NCBI GenBank assembly: GCA_964550025.1
Contig: CAZJYI010000104.1
Location: 1-41,234 of the forward strand
Origin: CAZJYI01 sp964550025
GTDB taxonomy: Bacteria; Verrucomicrobiota; Kiritimatiellia; UBA8416; CAYOBW01
Reading direction: 5' to 3'
DNA length: 41,234 nt
The first letter of the stretch is position 1; each line of letters begins with the position of its first letter. Position numbers and translations under genes: made by a program. Positions 39,690 to 41,234 of the stretch are shown one piece after another. Below the pieces are notes generated by a model. The model saw only the letters and a program-made list of their open reading frames with translations, had not been told where the DNA came from and ran no database searches.

Positions 39690-41042
39690 TTAGACGCGCC
39701 AGGGATCTCTCATGGGACGCGCAAGCAGGCGGTTGGCTTCTTCGTCTCCGACGACGGTTTCGCGCACGGGGTCCCAGCGGAACGGCCGCCGCAGCAGCAT
39801 TGCCGCATTGAGCAGGTGGCAGATCGTTCCCGTGCGGTGGCCCCATTCGCCATGGGCCACGGGCAACCGGCGGGAGCGAACGCAGTCGAGGAAGTTGCGA
39901 TGGTGCCCCGGGCTGCGCTCGGAGCGTTTCTCGCTCGGGAGGATACGCTCGCGCAGCAGCGAGGGCTTGCTCGCGCTCAGTCGTCCGCCGTGGATCTTGA
40001 TGAACACCCAGCCTTCCGTGCCGATCAGCTTCAGGCCGCGTTCCCCTTCGCTGCGTCCGACGACGCGTACGCCGTTCGCGTACTGGCATTCGAACTCGAA
40101 GTCCATAAACGCATCGTACAGCGGGCTGTCTGCCTGTGTGCCGCTCGCGCGTAGCGCGAGCGGCCCGCTCTCGTCCATGTTCATGATGTACTGGGCCAAG
40201 TCGAGAATGTGTGCGCCGCGGTCGGTCATTTCGCCCCCGCCCGTTTCGAGTACGAAGCGCCAACCGAAATGCGTGCATTCCGGGAAGAACGGTTTCCAGG
40301 GCGCTGGTCCCAGCCACATGTCGTAGTCCAGTGTTTCGGGAACGGCGCCGAGGACGAACGGGCCCTTGGCGGCGCGGATGCGCTGGTGGTGGGCCTGGTC
40401 GGTCGGCAGGTTCACCTCGATCTCGCGCAGTTTCCCGATGCGGCCGTTGTTGACGAGCTCCCAGGCGAAGCGGCACGAATCGTTCGATCGCTCATGGCTG
40501 CCGGTCTGCAGGATGCGGCCGTAGCGCGCCACCGCGTCGCAGACGGCCCGGCCCTCTGGGATCGAGTTGGTCAGCGGCTTTTCGCAGTAGATGTCCTTGT
40601 TGGCCTTGGCGGCCGCAACGGAAATGATCCCGTGCCAGTGGTCCGGTGTGGCGATCGATACGGCATCGATGTCGTCACGTGCCAGCAGTTCGCGAAAATC
40701 ACGGTGGATGCCGAGGGAGGCTTCATCGATAGGGCGCTCGACCTTGTTCGAGTGATTGACGGCCGTCTCCTTCGCGCGCGCCAGTCCCCACCGTTCAAAG
40801 CCCTGTTCGACATCGCACAGCGCGACGATCTGGGCATCCGGCTGGTTGATGAACTGCCGCATGTTGCCCTGGCCCTGGCCTCCCAGGCCGATACAGCCGA
40901 TGGTGACGCGTTCGCTGGGAGCCACGCTGCCGCCGCGCCCCAGCACCCGCGCGGGTACGATCAACGGTGCCGCGGCGCCGAGAGCGAGGCTGCCCGCGCG
41001 CTTGAGGAAACTTCGCCTGCCGATTCCGGATTCTGGATTCAT
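39690..41042 (-). CDS. Tat-exported Gfo/Idh/MocA family oxidoreductase (5, cassette C)
   Basis: 450 residues from the ATG at 41040-41042. The twin-arginine signal is GRRSFLKRAG. The Rossmann motif is GCIGLGGQGQG, the lysine motif CEKPLTN, with TPDHWHG and DMWLGPAPWKP. The family role is NAD(P)-dependent sugar or cyclitol oxidation or reduction, here after Tat export. An ideal ribosome binding site (AAGGAGGTGA, complement of 41068-41077) lies 25 nt upstream, too far for normal use, and no in-frame start codon lies closer. The upstream open frame has no signal peptide. The start is therefore chosen on the Tat signal alone. It is followed by the HEAT lipoprotein. Confidence 0.9.
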   Translation of the reverse strand: MNPESGIGRRSFLKRAGSLALGAAAPLIVPARVLGRGGSVAPSERVTIGCIGLGGQGQGNMRQFINQPDAQIVALCDVEQGFERWGLARAKETAVNHSNKVERPIDEASLGIHRDFRELLARDDIDAVSIATPDHWHGIISVAAAKANKDIYCEKPLTNSIPEGRAVCDAVARYGRILQTGSHERSNDSCRFAWELVNNGRIGKLREIEVNLPTDQAHHQRIRAAKGPFVLGAVPETLDYDMWLGPAPWKPFFPECTHFGWRFVLETGGGEMTDRGAHILDLAQYIMNMDESGPLALRASGTQADSPLYDAFMDFEFECQYANGVRVVGRSEGERGLKLIGTEGWVFIKIHGGRLSASKPSLLRERILPSEKRSERSPGHHRNFLDCVRSRRLPVAHGEWGHRTGTICHLLNAAMLLRRPFRWDPVRETVVGDEEANRLLARPMRDPWRV

Positions 41043-41234
41043 CTTTTTGCGACGGGTCGCGGCCCGCTCACCTCCTTCGCATGAGATACACCGGTTCCAT
41101 GGGTGAACACCTGCGGGAACCCAGTGACGGTGCCGGAAACGGGTCGCCAAGTCAAGCGTGGAGCGCATGCGGGAGCAGACGCGGGCGCATGGCAGTTGCG
41201 TGGGTTGTGGTTCCGCTCGCCAGTAGTGCTAGCT
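41043..41234. other. Right-edge region without a recognised gene
   Basis: This contains the upstream region of the minus-strand oxidoreductase, including the distant AAGGAGGTGA. A + strand ATG at 41188 opens a short hydrophobic reading frame to the edge, but it has no ribosome binding site and too little sequence to judge. Confidence 0.3.

Noticed and set aside
41188..41234. Start of a secreted protein at the right edge
   Set aside because: Only 15 codons, no ribosome binding site, and no family similarity can be judged.

Overview
The window is a high-GC, gene-dense bacterial segment from a heterotroph of the PVC type, most like Kiritimatiellota or Lentisphaerota; a planctomycete is less likely but not excluded. 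The reasons are the mix of five Tat-exported Gfo/Idh/MocA oxidoreductases, two sulfatases, several secreted HEAT-repeat proteins, a very large parallel beta-helix protein, a GxxExxY nuclease, an AAA/DUF4143 ATPase and many short palindromic repeats between genes. No rRNA, tRNA, CRISPR array, phage or transposase gene was recognised.

Layout. 1-133 is the start of a sulfatase leaving the left edge. An unusual regulator (IclR-type sensor domain plus AraC-type DNA-binding domain, 924-1823) is divergent from a giant exported protein joining a beta-sandwich, an HzsA-like propeller, a CxxCH haem site and HEAT repeats (1931-6067). Then come a 72-residue histone-fold protein (6263-6481, minus) and an AAA/DUF4143 ATPase between direct repeats. 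At 8531-13003 a methyltransferase-like/PQQ-propeller fusion is followed by an exported oxidoreductase. After a GxxExxY nuclease inside inverted repeats, 13637-18797 is a same-strand run: sugar isomerase-like TIM barrel, aldo/keto reductase-like protein, tetrahaem cytochrome, sulfatase and nitrilase. 19115-22543 is the beta-helix protein.

From 22986 to the right edge one theme recurs. A Tat-exported Gfo/Idh/MocA oxidoreductase is followed on the same strand by a secreted or lipid-anchored HEAT-repeat protein. This pairing occurs three times (26265-22986, 31881-35556, 41042-37509). Among the pairs lie a nucleoside-hydrolase-like enzyme coupled to a HEAT/five-helix membrane protein, a fourth oxidoreductase, a YgbA-like cysteine-rich protein and a secreted protein with three 105-residue PPC-like modules. 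The inferred lifestyle is growth on sulfated and other complex polysaccharides, with much of the enzymology in the periplasm or on the surface.

Two things stand out. First, the histone-fold protein keeps the loop residues of archaeal histones and has an excellent ribosome binding site. Second, there is a family of fold-back repeats built from short tandem words, mostly 7 or 9 nt, with a different word at each locus. They lie between genes, inside two stretches of one coding region, and at both ends of the GxxExxY nuclease gene. All family assignments come from reading the sequence, and no database search was run.
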